This document shows, in pieces, positions 15,542 to 23,575 of a DNA stretch of 42,764 bases. Both the position numbers and the translations under genes were made by a program. How positions within the stretch are numbered: the first letter of the stretch is position 1; each line of letters begins with the position of its first letter. The notes under the pieces are model-generated. The model saw nothing but the letters and a program-made list of their open reading frames with translations. It had not been told where the DNA came from and ran no database searches. Origin of the DNA: Gemmatimonadota bacterium (lineage in GTDB: Bacteria; Gemmatimonadota; Gemmatimonadetes; Gemmatimonadales; Gemmatimonadaceae); NCBI GenBank assembly GCA_018969225.1, contig JAGWYS010000004.1, forward strand, positions 1 to 42,764, written 5' to 3'.

Positions 15542-18433
15542 CTACGGCTTGGGAGGCTCCAGCCGCGCCTTCCGCTCGCGGAGGTGCGCCTCCAGCTCCA
15601 GCCGCGGGATCCCGTCGCGCAGCCACCGCTCCGCTGGCGCCCCCTTGAGGTAGTGGTCCCAGAAGTCCTGCAGCCGCAGCGTGTAGTCGCGCCGGTTCTT
15701 CAGCTGCGCCAGCCCGTGGTTCTCCCCGGGGTATTCCAGCAGGATCACGTCCTTGTCCAGCTGGCGCAGCGTGTTGTAGAAGGTGATCCCCTGGTTGAAG
15801 TCCACCGCGCCGTCCTTGTCGTTGTGCAGGATGATGAGCGGCGTGGTGATGCGGTCGGCGTAGCGGTTGGGGGAGTTCCGCTCGTACGCCTCGCGGTTCT
15901 CCAGGAAGTTCCCCTTGAAGCGCCCCTGCGAGCTCTGGAAGATGGCCTGGTTGCTGCCGCCGGTGTTCCAGTACACCGAGCTGTACATGCTCACCATGTC
16001 GGTGAGCGGCGCCCCCGCCACCGCCGACTTGAACAGCGACGTCTGCCCCACCAGGAACGCCGTCTGGTAGCCGCCCCACGAGTGGCCGTGCAGCCCGATG
16101 CGCGCCGAGTCCACCACGCCGGTGCGGATGGCGGCCTTCACGCCGGGGATCACGCTCCACACCGCGCTCATCCCCGGGTCGTTGATGGTGTAGCGGATGT
16201 CCGGCTGGAACACCGCGTAGCCGCGCGACGTGTGCAGCCCGGGGGTGGTGGAGCTGGTGAAGGCCGGGTTCGAGAACTGGTGCAGCTGGTCGGAGAGCTT
16301 CTCGTAGATGAACACCACCGTGGGGTAGGCCGTCCCCTCGCGGTAGCCGGCCGGCAGGTACAGCGCCCCCTGCAGCGTGTCCCCCTTGTCGCTCACGTAG
16401 GTGACCAGGCGCGCGCCGGGGGACCACGCCACGCCGTTCATCCCGGGGTTGGCGTCGGTCAGGCGCACGGAATCGCCGCTGGCGCCGTTGGCCCACGTCA
16501 CGCGCCACCAGTCGGGGAAGCGGGCGAAGGTCTGGATGGTGCTCACCCACACCTCGGCGCGCTCGGCCCGCACGGGGGTGAGCCGCGCGTCCTTCCACCC
16601 GCTCAGCACCACGGCGCCGGGCTTCGCGGCGCGCAGCTGCACCACCGCCTCCTGCTTGGTGCGCTCGCGCATGGCCACCATGGTGATCGGCTGCGCCAGG
16701 TCGATCCCGCGCTCGCGGGGGGCGGTGACCACGCGGCGCGCGTAGCGGATCCCCTCGCGCCGCCCGTTGCCGGTGAGGTTCACCCAGCGCCCGCCGGCCA
16801 GCGCCACCTGCCACACGTCCCAGTTGTCGTTCAGCAGCACCGACGAACCGTCCTTCGCAAAGCCCACCACGCGCGTGGGGGGGCGGTCCACGTTGTGGTC
16901 GTCCTCCGTGTCCACGAAGGTCACCGGGGCGCCCTGCGTGAGGTTCACCGCGGCGCCGCGCGCGATGTCAAAGGCGTGCCAGTGCCCGTCCTCCCAGTAC
17001 AGCACCGTGCGCCCGTCGGGCGAGAGCTGCGCGGGAGCGGTGAGCCCGCGGCGCACGAGGGTGCGCGCGCCGGTGCGCGCGTGCACGACGTGCCAGTCGC
17101 GGCGCTGGATGCCGTCCACCGAGGCGCGGCGCTCGTACGCGGCATTGTCCGAGGCCAGCACCCACCGGTCGCCGCCCCCCAGCGTGCCGGTGCGCAGCAC
17201 GTCGTCGGTGAGCTGCACCACCGCCTGCGTGGCGGGGAGGTAGGTGGCCAGGAAGGCGAACCCCTTGTCGGCCTGCTCCTGCACCAGCTGCATGCTCTGC
17301 AGGCGGCGGTCCTTGCCGTGCCACAGGATGAGCGACGGCCGGTCGTCGTCCTCCAGCTGCTCCCCCCGCGGCAGCGGCGGCACCGCCACCCGCAGGCCGA
17401 TGGCGAGGGCGTCCTCCCCCTCCATCCACCGCGGTGACCGGTCGGGGCTCACCTCCATCCCCTTGGGGAGCACGGCGGTCGCGCCCGCGCCCACGCGCAC
17501 CAGCTGCTGGGCGGCGGTGCCCACGGCACGCAGTCCCACCGCGGCCCAGGCGGTGTCGGTGCCGGCCGAGTCGGCGGTGCCGCGCAGGAACGCCAGCGAG
17601 GGGAGCGAGTCGCTCCACCCCAGGCGGCGGTACAGCCCCTTGCCGCCGTCCAGCACGGTCACGGCGCCGGTGGCCAGCGTGCGCAGCTGCACGCCGTTCC
17701 CTTGCGCGTCGCGGCCGTCCATCGCGGTGGCCAGGAAGCGCCCCGCCGCGTCAAACGCGAAGTCGGCCACGTTCCCCATGCTCAGCACCGTGCCGGTGGC
17801 CAGCTCCATCAGCCACAGGTCGGTGCCTTCCACGCGGGGCGCGCCGCCGCCGCCCCCCGATCCCCCCATGCCGGGGGCGCCGGGGGCGGGCATGGCGCCG
17901 CCCCCACCACCACCACCGGCCGGTGCGTCGGGGCCATACGCGTGCAGCGCCACGTGGGTCGGCGCGTCGCCGCTGAACGCGATGCGCCGCACCTTTTCCA
18001 CCGTGGTCCGCTTGCCGGTGGCCAGCTCCACCAGCACCGCCTTGGCCTGCACCGGGCGCCGATCGCGGCGCAGCCGCTTCTGCTCGGCGGCGGTGGGGTA
18101 CACCAGCACCGCGCCCCACGCGCCATTGGCCGACAGCTGCGCGGTGACCCCGGTGGGGACCTCCCCCACGGGCACGCGGTGCTCGGTGCCACCGGCGGTG
18201 GTCTGGCGGAACACCGCCACGGCGTCCCCTTCGTTGGGGGCCTGCAGATAGGCGAACCAGCGCCCGTCGTGCGACAGCGTGGCGCCGCGCACGGTCTTCC
18301 ACGCCGAGATGTCGGCGGGGGTGATGGGGCGGGGGGCTATGGCTTGCGCGGGGAGGAGGGCGCCCGGCGTGCACAGGAGTGCCGCCGCGAGGGCGGCGAG
18401 GGCGGGGCGGGGGACGGGGCGGGACAGGATCAC
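15542..18433 (-). CDS. Exported S9-family serine peptidase (prolyl oligopeptidase type)
   Basis: 963 residues starting at a GTG with GGAG upstream. Signal peptide about 1-31 (LAALAAALLCTPGALLPAQA). Residues about 40-690 form the beta-propeller, with repeated W/D strands and a Gly/Pro/Met-rich low-complexity insert near residues 170-200 (runs of seven and five glycines). The C-terminal alpha/beta hydrolase has Ser785 in GHSWGG, Asp874 in HNDKDGAVD and His906 in YPGENHG, a full catalytic triad. It would cut short peptides in the periplasm or outside. TATGTT about 35 bases before the start may be the -10. Confidence 0.93.
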   Translation of the reverse strand: MILSRPVPRPALAALAAALLCTPGALLPAQAIAPRPITPADISAWKTVRGATLSHDGRWFAYLQAPNEGDAVAVFRQTTAGGTEHRVPVGEVPTGVTAQLSANGAWGAVLVYPTAAEQKRLRRDRRPVQAKAVLVELATGKRTTVEKVRRIAFSGDAPTHVALHAYGPDAPAGGGGGGGAMPAPGAPGMGGSGGGGGAPRVEGTDLWLMELATGTVLSMGNVADFAFDAAGRFLATAMDGRDAQGNGVQLRTLATGAVTVLDGGKGLYRRLGWSDSLPSLAFLRGTADSAGTDTAWAAVGLRAVGTAAQQLVRVGAGATAVLPKGMEVSPDRSPRWMEGEDALAIGLRVAVPPLPRGEQLEDDDRPSLILWHGKDRRLQSMQLVQEQADKGFAFLATYLPATQAVVQLTDDVLRTGTLGGGDRWVLASDNAAYERRASVDGIQRRDWHVVHARTGARTLVRRGLTAPAQLSPDGRTVLYWEDGHWHAFDIARGAAVNLTQGAPVTFVDTEDDHNVDRPPTRVVGFAKDGSSVLLNDNWDVWQVALAGGRWVNLTGNGRREGIRYARRVVTAPRERGIDLAQPITMVAMRERTKQEAVVQLRAAKPGAVVLSGWKDARLTPVRAERAEVWVSTIQTFARFPDWWRVTWANGASGDSVRLTDANPGMNGVAWSPGARLVTYVSDKGDTLQGALYLPAGYREGTAYPTVVFIYEKLSDQLHQFSNPAFTSSTTPGLHTSRGYAVFQPDIRYTINDPGMSAVWSVIPGVKAAIRTGVVDSARIGLHGHSWGGYQTAFLVGQTSLFKSAVAGAPLTDMVSMYSSVYWNTGGSNQAIFQSSQGRFKGNFLENREAYERNSPNRYADRITTPLIILHNDKDGAVDFNQGITFYNTLRQLDKDVILLEYPGENHGLAQLKNRRDYTLRLQDFWDHYLKGAPAERWLRDGIPRLELEAHLRERKARLEPPKP

Positions 18434-18501
18434 GGGGAAGGCTCCGGCGAAGGGTCGCGGCGAACATACCGCCCTGCCGGGAGCCCTGCCGGGAGCCCGC
18501 G

Positions 18502-18876
18502 CTACGCGCGCAACACCGACACCGGGTAGCGCGCCAGCTGCGGGTCGCGGGTGACCAGCGTAAGTCCCTCGGCGAGCGCCTGCGCAGCCAGCAGGCGATC
18601 AAAGGGGTCGCGGTGGTGGTTGGGGAGCGAGGCCAGTGCCTCCACGTGGTGCAGGAGGACGGGGAGCTCGACAAAGCCGTTGTCGGCCATGACCTGGGGA
18701 ATGGGGCGCGGCACGCGGATCTTCCCCAGCGCGGCCTTGATGGTGAGCTCCCAGGCGGAGGCCACGCTGACGTGCACCTCGTCGGCCTCACGGATGGCGG
18801 TGCGCAGGGTGGGGTCCTTCAGCAGCCCCTCGTCCCACCACACCACCACGTGCGAGTCCAGCAGCAGGCGGCTCAT
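18502..18876 (-). CDS. vapC: PIN-domain toxin VapC
   Basis: 124 residues, typical VapC size. The four PIN acidic residues are present: Asp7 (LLLDSHVVVWW), Glu43 (SAWELTIK), Asp93 (DPFDRLLAAQA) and Asp111 (VTRDPQL). VapC proteins are magnesium-dependent ribonucleases that cut tRNA or rRNA to arrest growth. The D-x-HVxxWW form places it in the PIN branch often paired with Phd antitoxins. Its ATG overlaps the antitoxin stop (18873-18876). Confidence 0.95.
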   Translation of the reverse strand: MSRLLLDSHVVVWWDEGLLKDPTLRTAIREADEVHVSVASAWELTIKAALGKIRVPRPIPQVMADNGFVELPVLLHHVEALASLPNHHRDPFDRLLAAQALAEGLTLVTRDPQLARYPVSVLRA

Positions 18877-19178
18877 GACTGGTAGAACAGGTCGATGATG
18901 TCGTCGGGGAGCGGCGCGTCGAAGTCGTCGGCGATGAACCATTGTCCCTTCCCCTTCCCCGGCTCGCGCACCGGCTTCTCCCGCACCAGCGGCACCAGCC
19001 GCGCCATCGGCTTGCCGGACTTGGTGATGACGATCTCCTCCCCCTGCGCCGCGCGGTCCACCAGGGCGGAGAGCTGCGTCTTGGCTTCGTACAGCCCCAC
19101 GGATTCGCGGACGACGCGGGTGGGGGGTACGGGGGGCGTAGGCGACTTCCGGGGCGAAGGGGGGACGGGCGGTGTCAT
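18873..19178 (-). CDS. Phd/YefM-family antitoxin
   Basis: 101 residues. After a Pro-rich tail of about 22 residues, ESVGLYEAKTQLSALVDRAAQGEEIVITKSGKPMARLVPL is the Phd/YefM DNA-binding fold. The C-terminal WFIADDFDAPLPDDIIDLFYQS is the typical toxin-binding tail (DDF..PLP.di...F). The start at 19178 is supported by an almost ideal promoter ending six bases before it. It should repress its own operon through the tandem palindromes at 19199-19225. Confidence 0.94.
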   Translation of the reverse strand: MTPPVPPSPRKSPTPPVPPTRVVRESVGLYEAKTQLSALVDRAAQGEEIVITKSGKPMARLVPLVREKPVREPGKGKGQWFIADDFDAPLPDDIIDLFYQS

Positions 19179-19213
19179 GGGAGCAATTTACGAGTTCTGA
19201 CCAAGTTGGTCAA
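19179..19213 (-). promoter_or_regulatory. Promoter of the phd-vapC operon
   Basis: On the minus strand TTGACC (19213-19208), a 17-base spacer, TAAATT (19190-19185), six bases (GCTCCC) and the ATG. It is the best match to a sigma-70 promoter in the window and implies a leaderless mRNA. Confidence 0.75.
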
Positions 19214-19225
19214 ACCAATTTGGTC
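19199..19225. promoter_or_regulatory. Tandem palindromic operator of phd-vapC
   Basis: GACCAAGTTGGTC (19199-19211) is a perfect palindrome around a central base. AACCAATTTGGTC (19213-19225) is a near-copy with a perfect core ACCAATTTGGT, and TTGGTA at 19230-19235 may be a further half site. The first palindrome covers the -35 element, so binding by Phd would block the promoter. Confidence 0.7.
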
Positions 19226-19260
19226 AGCCTTGGTACGCGCCAATACGGCAAGAGCGCCTC

Positions 19261-19295
19261 TTGACTTCCAGCTGTACTAGTACAACTAGTACACT
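19261..19295 (+). promoter_or_regulatory. Promoter and operator of the GntR-ABC operon
   Basis: TTGACT at 19261-19266 is a good -35. A perfect inverted repeat, TGTACTAGT (19273-19281) and ACTAGTACA (19285-19293) around ACA, covers the -10 position and ends two bases before the ATG. The GntR protein of this operon is its obvious ligand. The -10 itself is weak (AACTAG at 19284-19289 by spacing). Confidence 0.7.
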
Positions 19296-19727
19296 ATGCT
19301 CCCGTTCACCGTTGACCTCCGCCCCGGGGAATCCCCCTATCGGCAGGTCACCTACGCCGCCACCAAGGCCATCGTGGCGGGCGCCCTCCCCCCGGGGGCG
19401 CCCTTCCCGTCGGTGCGGGAGCTCTCCACGGCGCTGCGCATCAACCCCAACACGGCGCACAAGGTGGTCACCGAGCTGGTGCGCGCCGGGCTGCTGGAGG
19501 TGCTGCCGGGGGTGGGCACCGTGGTGGCCCGCGGGCGCGCCGCCACCGACCACGAGCGGCAGGCGCTGCTGGCCCGCCCCCTGGAGCAGCTGGTGGTGGA
19601 GGCCCGCCGTCTGGGGCTCCCGCTGGACGCCGTGCAGGACGCCCTCGCCGCCCAGTGGCGCGCCATTGCCCCCCCAAGCGGCCCCGCCACTCCCCCGTCT
19701 GATCCTTCAACCGAGGCCACCCCGTGA
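19296..19727 (+). CDS. GntR-family transcriptional regulator, YtrA subfamily
   Basis: 143 residues, the short form of GntR typical of YtrA. The winged helix spans about 10-80: PYRQVTYAATKAIVAGALPPGAPFPSVRELSTALRINPNTAHKVVTELVRAGLLEVLPGVGTVVA. The C-terminal tail is a short helical pair (QLVVEARRLGLPLDAVQDAL) with no ligand domain. YtrA regulators are usually encoded first in operons with ABC transporters and repress them, which matches here: the stop overlaps the ATPase GTG (GTGA at 19724). The operator lies on its own promoter. Confidence 0.95.
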   Translation: MLPFTVDLRPGESPYRQVTYAATKAIVAGALPPGAPFPSVRELSTALRINPNTAHKVVTELVRAGLLEVLPGVGTVVARGRAATDHERQALLARPLEQLVVEARRLGLPLDAVQDALAAQWRAIAPPSGPATPPSDPSTEATP

Positions 19728-20491
19728 CCCCCGATGCAACGCCTGCCGTGGAGGTCCGCGGGCTCACGGTGCGCTTCTGGCGCACCCGTGTGCTGGACCA
19801 GCTGGCGCTCACCGTGCCTACCGGCGCCCTGTACGCCCTGCTGGGCCCCAACGGCACCGGCAAGACCACCCTCCTGCGCGCCCTGGCGGGCATCTACCCG
19901 GTGGCGCCGGGGGTGGTCTCCCTGCTGGGGCACGACCGCGCCAGCCTGCCGCTGGCCGTGCAGCAGCGCGTGGGGTATGTGGCCGAGGGGCAGCAGCTCC
20001 CGGGGGACTGCACGGTGCGGCAGCTGGAGCGGTACCTGGCGCCGCTGTACCCCGCGTGGGATGCCGCGCGGTCGGGGCAGCTGCTGGAGCGTTTCAGCGT
20101 GCCGCTCACGCGGCGCATCAGCGCGCTGTCGCGCGGGCAGCGGATGCTGGTGGCGCTGTGGGCCGCGTTGGCGCCGCGCCCCGCGCTGCTGCTGATGGAC
20201 GAGCCGTTCACCGGCATCGACGTGGCGGTGAAGGACCGGCTGGTGGAGGGGCTGCTGGAGGTCATGGCGGATGGCGGCATGTCGGTGCTGCTGTGCACGC
20301 ACGACCTGGCCGAGGTGGAGATGCTGGCCGACTGGATGGGGATCCTGCGCGACGGGCGCGTGGCCCACAGCGCGCCGCTGGAGCAGCTGCGTGCGCGCGT
20401 GGCGGCGCAGACCGGGCGCGAGGCGGTGACGCTCAAGGCGCTGTACCTGGCGCTCACGGGCGACGCCGCCGTGGGGCGGGAGGCCGCATGA
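19724..20491 (+). CDS. ABC transporter ATP-binding protein
   Basis: 255 residues with one complete nucleotide-binding domain. Walker A is GPNGTGKTT (about residues 46-54), the signature is SALSRGQRM, Walker B is ALLLMDEPF, and the switch His is in LLCTHDLAEVEMLADW. The Q-loop region reads VGYVAEGQQLPGDCTV. The GTG start overlaps the GntR stop and the stop overlaps the next start (ATGA). It should power the membrane protein encoded next. The substrate is unknown; YtrA-linked transporters often protect against cell-wall antibiotics. Confidence 0.95.
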   Translation: MTPDATPAVEVRGLTVRFWRTRVLDQLALTVPTGALYALLGPNGTGKTTLLRALAGIYPVAPGVVSLLGHDRASLPLAVQQRVGYVAEGQQLPGDCTVRQLERYLAPLYPAWDAARSGQLLERFSVPLTRRISALSRGQRMLVALWAALAPRPALLLMDEPFTGIDVAVKDRLVEGLLEVMADGGMSVLLCTHDLAEVEMLADWMGILRDGRVAHSAPLEQLRARVAAQTGREAVTLKALYLALTGDAAVGREAA

Positions 20492-22065
20492 CCGGCGTGG
20501 CGATGCTGTGGCACCAGCTGCGCTACGACGCGCGCCGGGCGCGCACGCTGGTGCTGGCCACCTGGGCGCTGATGGCGCTGGCCGCGTGGAACGCGTGGCC
20601 AACGACCATGCAGCCGATCTGGCCGGCGGTCGTGGGGAACCTGTATGCGGCGGCGCTGGTGCTGGTGGCGGTGCTGATCGTGCTGGCCGCCGCGCCGGCG
20701 CGCCCCGACGCCTTCCACGGGGGGAAGCCGGTGCCCCCGACCGTGCGCTTGGGGAGCACGCTGCTGCTGGCGTTCGGCGGGCTGCTGGGGGCGGCCGCCG
20801 TGCTCACGGTGGTGCAATGGGCCGCGTACGACGCGCCGCCGCGATGCTTCCCCGCGCAGCTGGCGGCACCGATGGGCACCATGGCGGCGTGGATGCTGGC
20901 GGGCGTGGCGTTGGCCAGTCATGCCCGCTCCATCGCCGCCGTGCTGGGGCAGGGGGTGGTGCTGCTGGTGGGGCTCCTGCTGGTGGACCTCGCCCTGCCG
21001 AGTTGGGCGGAGGGGCTGGCGCTGCCGCGCGGGCGGTGGCTGCTGCTGCAGGCGCTGCTGGCGGGCCTCCTGCTGCTCACCACAAGGCGCGGCTACCAGC
21101 GGCGGTGGGCGCCCGGTGTGGGCACGGGGGTGGCCGGGATGACGGCGCTGGCCCTGTTCTATGTGGCCACGCATGGACCGGCCGCGGTGGACGCGTGGCG
21201 CACCCTCCCCACGGTGCCCGGGGTGGGGCTCGTCATCGACGCGGTGCAGGTGGACCTGGCCCAGCGGGCGGCCATCAGCGCGTTCAGCGAGGACGGTGCC
21301 AAGGAGGACGACTTGGTGCGGGCGCCGCTGGTGGTGCAGCTGCGGGTCACCGGGGCGCCCGCGGGGGCGCAGCTCTGGTCGGACAGCCTGCAGCTGTCGC
21401 TCACCTGGGCTGACGGCCGCACCACCCTGATGTCCCTCACCGACGAACGCGAGCTGTACCGCAGCGCGGTGGAAGCCGCCGAGGGGCGCGCGTGGCGGGG
21501 CACGCCACCGCGCGTGCGGCTGGCGGCGCGCGTGCCGGTGATGCTCCCCGACTCGGTGCGCGCGCGGTTGGCCGCCGCCGGCCCAGGGGCGCGGCTGGTG
21601 CGCGTGGCGCTGTCGGGGCGCGTGAAGGTGCTGCGCCAGCGCCCCGTGGTCACCATGCCCTACGGTGGCGCGGCGACCTGGCGCGCCCCGGGGCTTCGGC
21701 TGGTCACCACCATGGCGCGCGACTCCATGGGGCCACGCTTCGACCTTGCCAGCCGCGAGCTCCCCGGCTGGCGCGAGCGGGGGGGGCTGGGACGGGGCTT
21801 TGACGGGCAGGTGAACAGCTATGCGCTCAACGCCGCGGGCACCGAGGCGGTGCGGCTGCCGCAGGACATGGTGGCCGCGAACCGTGGTCTCGGCATCCTT
21901 CCCGGAGCGGAGGGAGAACTGCGGCGCTTCAGGTTCCGCCCGGACCCCGCGAGCGGACTGCCCGCCGACGACCCCTGGTTCACCGGTGCGCAGCTCCTGC
22001 TGCTGGGGTGGGAGCGGGTGGGGACGGCCATGGTGGCGGCGACCCATGCCGTCCCACCGGGGTGA
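20488..22065 (+). CDS. ABC transporter membrane subunit with large non-membrane C-terminal region
   Basis: 525 residues. The first about 230 hold six or seven hydrophobic helices (for example LVLATWALMALAAW, AAALVLVAVLIVLAA, LLLAFGGLLGAAAVLTVVQW, MAAWMLAGVALASHA, GVVLLVGLLLVDLAL, LLLQALLAGLLLLTT, GMTALALFYVATHG). The last about 290 are soluble and beta-rich, probably outside the membrane, with no recognised domain (LVVQLRVTGAPAGAQLW, LAARVPVMLPDSV). As the only membrane partner of the ATPase gene it should form the transport channel. The start at 20488 overlaps the ATPase stop. Confidence 0.75.
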   Translation: MTGVAMLWHQLRYDARRARTLVLATWALMALAAWNAWPTTMQPIWPAVVGNLYAAALVLVAVLIVLAAAPARPDAFHGGKPVPPTVRLGSTLLLAFGGLLGAAAVLTVVQWAAYDAPPRCFPAQLAAPMGTMAAWMLAGVALASHARSIAAVLGQGVVLLVGLLLVDLALPSWAEGLALPRGRWLLLQALLAGLLLLTTRRGYQRRWAPGVGTGVAGMTALALFYVATHGPAAVDAWRTLPTVPGVGLVIDAVQVDLAQRAAISAFSEDGAKEDDLVRAPLVVQLRVTGAPAGAQLWSDSLQLSLTWADGRTTLMSLTDERELYRSAVEAAEGRAWRGTPPRVRLAARVPVMLPDSVRARLAAAGPGARLVRVALSGRVKVLRQRPVVTMPYGGAATWRAPGLRLVTTMARDSMGPRFDLASRELPGWRERGGLGRGFDGQVNSYALNAAGTEAVRLPQDMVAANRGLGILPGAEGELRRFRFRPDPASGLPADDPWFTGAQLLLLGWERVGTAMVAATHAVPPG

Positions 22066-22117
22066 CCGCCAGCCAACCCTTCCGCCCCGCCCGCTGTCCT
22101 CGTTGCAGCACGGTCTC

Positions 22118-22133
22118 CGTGCCGCGCGGCACG
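22118..22133. other. Perfect 16-base palindrome in an intergenic region
   Basis: CGTGCCGCGCGGCACG lies between the ABC operon and the outer-membrane protein gene. It could be a weak terminator of the ABC operon or a binding site; nothing decides. Confidence 0.3.
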
Positions 22134-22163
22134 CGCCGCGCCTCCCAACCTTCCCCCCCCGCC

Positions 22164-23489
22164 ATGCCCCGCCTCCTGCCGTTTGCCGCCGCCCTCCTGC
22201 TGGCCGGCGCGCCGGCCGTGCACGCCCAACCCGCGGCGGCTCCGGCGCCCGCGCCAGCCGCCGTCGACACCACCCAGGCGGGCGCCGTGAAGGTGTTCGT
22301 GGACTGCCAGAGCAGCCGCTGCGACCTCGACTTCTTCCGCGACCAGATGCGGTGGGTCAACTTCGTCCGCGACCGGCTCTTCTCCGACGTGCTGCTGCTG
22401 GTCACCTCGCTGCGCACCGGCGGCGGCGGCACCGAGTACACCATCGCCGCGCTGGGGCAGGGGGCGCGGCGCGGCCGCGCCGACACCGCCGTGGTGGTGG
22501 CCGCCCCCAACGACGCCGACGACGTCGTGCGCCGCGCCCTTGCGCGCACCTTCTCCCTGCTGCTGGCCCCCTACGCCGCGCGCTCCCCGCTGGCCGCACG
22601 CCTGGACCTCACCTACCGCGCCCCCAGCGGCGCCCCGGCCACCCCCCAGCAGGTCCGCGATCCCTGGAACTTCTGGGTCTACCGCCTCTCCGCCAACGGC
22701 TTCGGCGACGGCGAGCGCCAGCAGCAGTTCCTCAACGGCAACGTGAGCGTGAACGCCAGCCGCACCACCGCCGCCTGGAAGCTGTCGCTGGGGAGCAACC
22801 TGGGGTACAGCCAGAGCCGCTTCCGCCTCAGCGGCGGCGGCTCCTTCACCAACCTGCTGCGCAACTACGGCGGCAACGCGCTGGTGGCCCGCAGCATCGG
22901 CGACCACTTCGCCGTGGGCGCCACCGTCAACGGCAGCTACTCCGACTTCAGCAACTACCGCCTCAACCTCTCGGTCATGCCGGGGGTGGAGTGGAACCTC
23001 TTCCCCTATCGCGAGTTCACGCGCCGCCAGCTCACGGCGCTGTACACCGCGGGGGTGGGGACCTACCGCTACAAGGCCACCACCATCTACGGGCGCATCG
23101 CCGAGACGCGCCCGCGGCACACCCTCAACGTGGCGTGGAACGCCCGGCAGCCATGGGGCTCGGTGAACTGGTCGCTGTTCGGCTCGCAGTACCTCCACGA
23201 CCTGCGCTACTACAACTACGGCACCGGGGTGTTCCTCGACCTGCGCATCGCCAAGGGGCTGTCCATCAACCTGGGGGGCAACTACTCCCGCGTGAACGAC
23301 CAGCTGTACCTGCCGCGCGGTACCCTCACCGACAACCAGGTCATCGCCCGCCAGCAGGCACTGGCCACCAACTACCGCTACTTCGGGCAGGTGGGCTTCA
23401 GCTACACCTTCGGCTCCATCTTCAACACCGTCGTGAACCCGCGCTTCGGCGGCACGCGCGGCGGCTCCGGGATGGTCATGATGTTCTGA
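22164..23489 (+). CDS. Outer-membrane beta-barrel protein (unknown function)
   Basis: 441 residues from the ATG at 22164, where a signal peptide begins (LLPFAAALLLAGAPAVHAQP). Residues about 45-160 include VFVDCQSSRCDLDFFRDQMRWVNFVRDRLFSDVLLLVTSL, a globular N-terminal domain of unknown type with two cysteines. From about 165 on there are alternating amphipathic strands rich in Tyr, Asn, Ser and Gly (FLNGNVSVNASRTTAAWKLSLGSNLGYSQ, GATVNGSYSDFSNYRLNLSVMPGVEW), and the chain ends in Phe, as outer-membrane barrels do. The likely role is in the outer membrane, but cargo is unknown. No ribosome binding site stands out. Confidence 0.8.
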   Translation: MPRLLPFAAALLLAGAPAVHAQPAAAPAPAPAAVDTTQAGAVKVFVDCQSSRCDLDFFRDQMRWVNFVRDRLFSDVLLLVTSLRTGGGGTEYTIAALGQGARRGRADTAVVVAAPNDADDVVRRALARTFSLLLAPYAARSPLAARLDLTYRAPSGAPATPQQVRDPWNFWVYRLSANGFGDGERQQQFLNGNVSVNASRTTAAWKLSLGSNLGYSQSRFRLSGGGSFTNLLRNYGGNALVARSIGDHFAVGATVNGSYSDFSNYRLNLSVMPGVEWNLFPYREFTRRQLTALYTAGVGTYRYKATTIYGRIAETRPRHTLNVAWNARQPWGSVNWSLFGSQYLHDLRYYNYGTGVFLDLRIAKGLSINLGGNYSRVNDQLYLPRGTLTDNQVIARQQALATNYRYFGQVGFSYTFGSIFNTVVNPRFGGTRGGSGMVMMF

Positions 23490-23512
23490 CGCCCCCAGCG
23501 CCGGGGGCAGAA

Positions 23513-23557
23513 CGCCACGGGGGGCCGCCGCGACCATCGCGACGGCCCCCCGTGGCG
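23513..23557. terminator. Long perfect hairpin between convergent genes
   Basis: CGCCACGGGGGGCCG pairs with CGGCCCCCCGTGGCG (about 15 pairs), and an inner CGCGA/TCGCG stem closes a CCA loop. It lies between the barrel protein stop at 23489 and the E1 stop at 23576, so it can end both transcripts. Confidence 0.75.
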
Positions 23558-23575
23558 CTGCGGGCGCTCAGGCGC

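Noticed and set aside
15584-17437. A 617-codon plus-strand open frame opposite the S9 peptidase
   Set aside because: Antisense shadow of a gene with an intact catalytic triad; composition is unlike a protein.
19196-19236. Short repeated palindromes looked at as a possible CRISPR or repeat array
   Set aside because: Only two copies plus a half site, with one-base spacing, and they lie exactly on a promoter; an operator explains them better.
22118-22133. 16-base palindrome as the terminator of the ABC operon
   Set aside because: Six-base stem with a 4-base loop, no T run and 50 bases after the stop; chance is likely in this composition, so only listed as a weak site.
21819-23537. A 572-codon minus-strand open frame opposite the outer-membrane protein gene
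   Set aside because: No recognisable domain, Gly/Ala/Val-rich mirror of the barrel gene, which has a signal peptide and C-terminal Phe.
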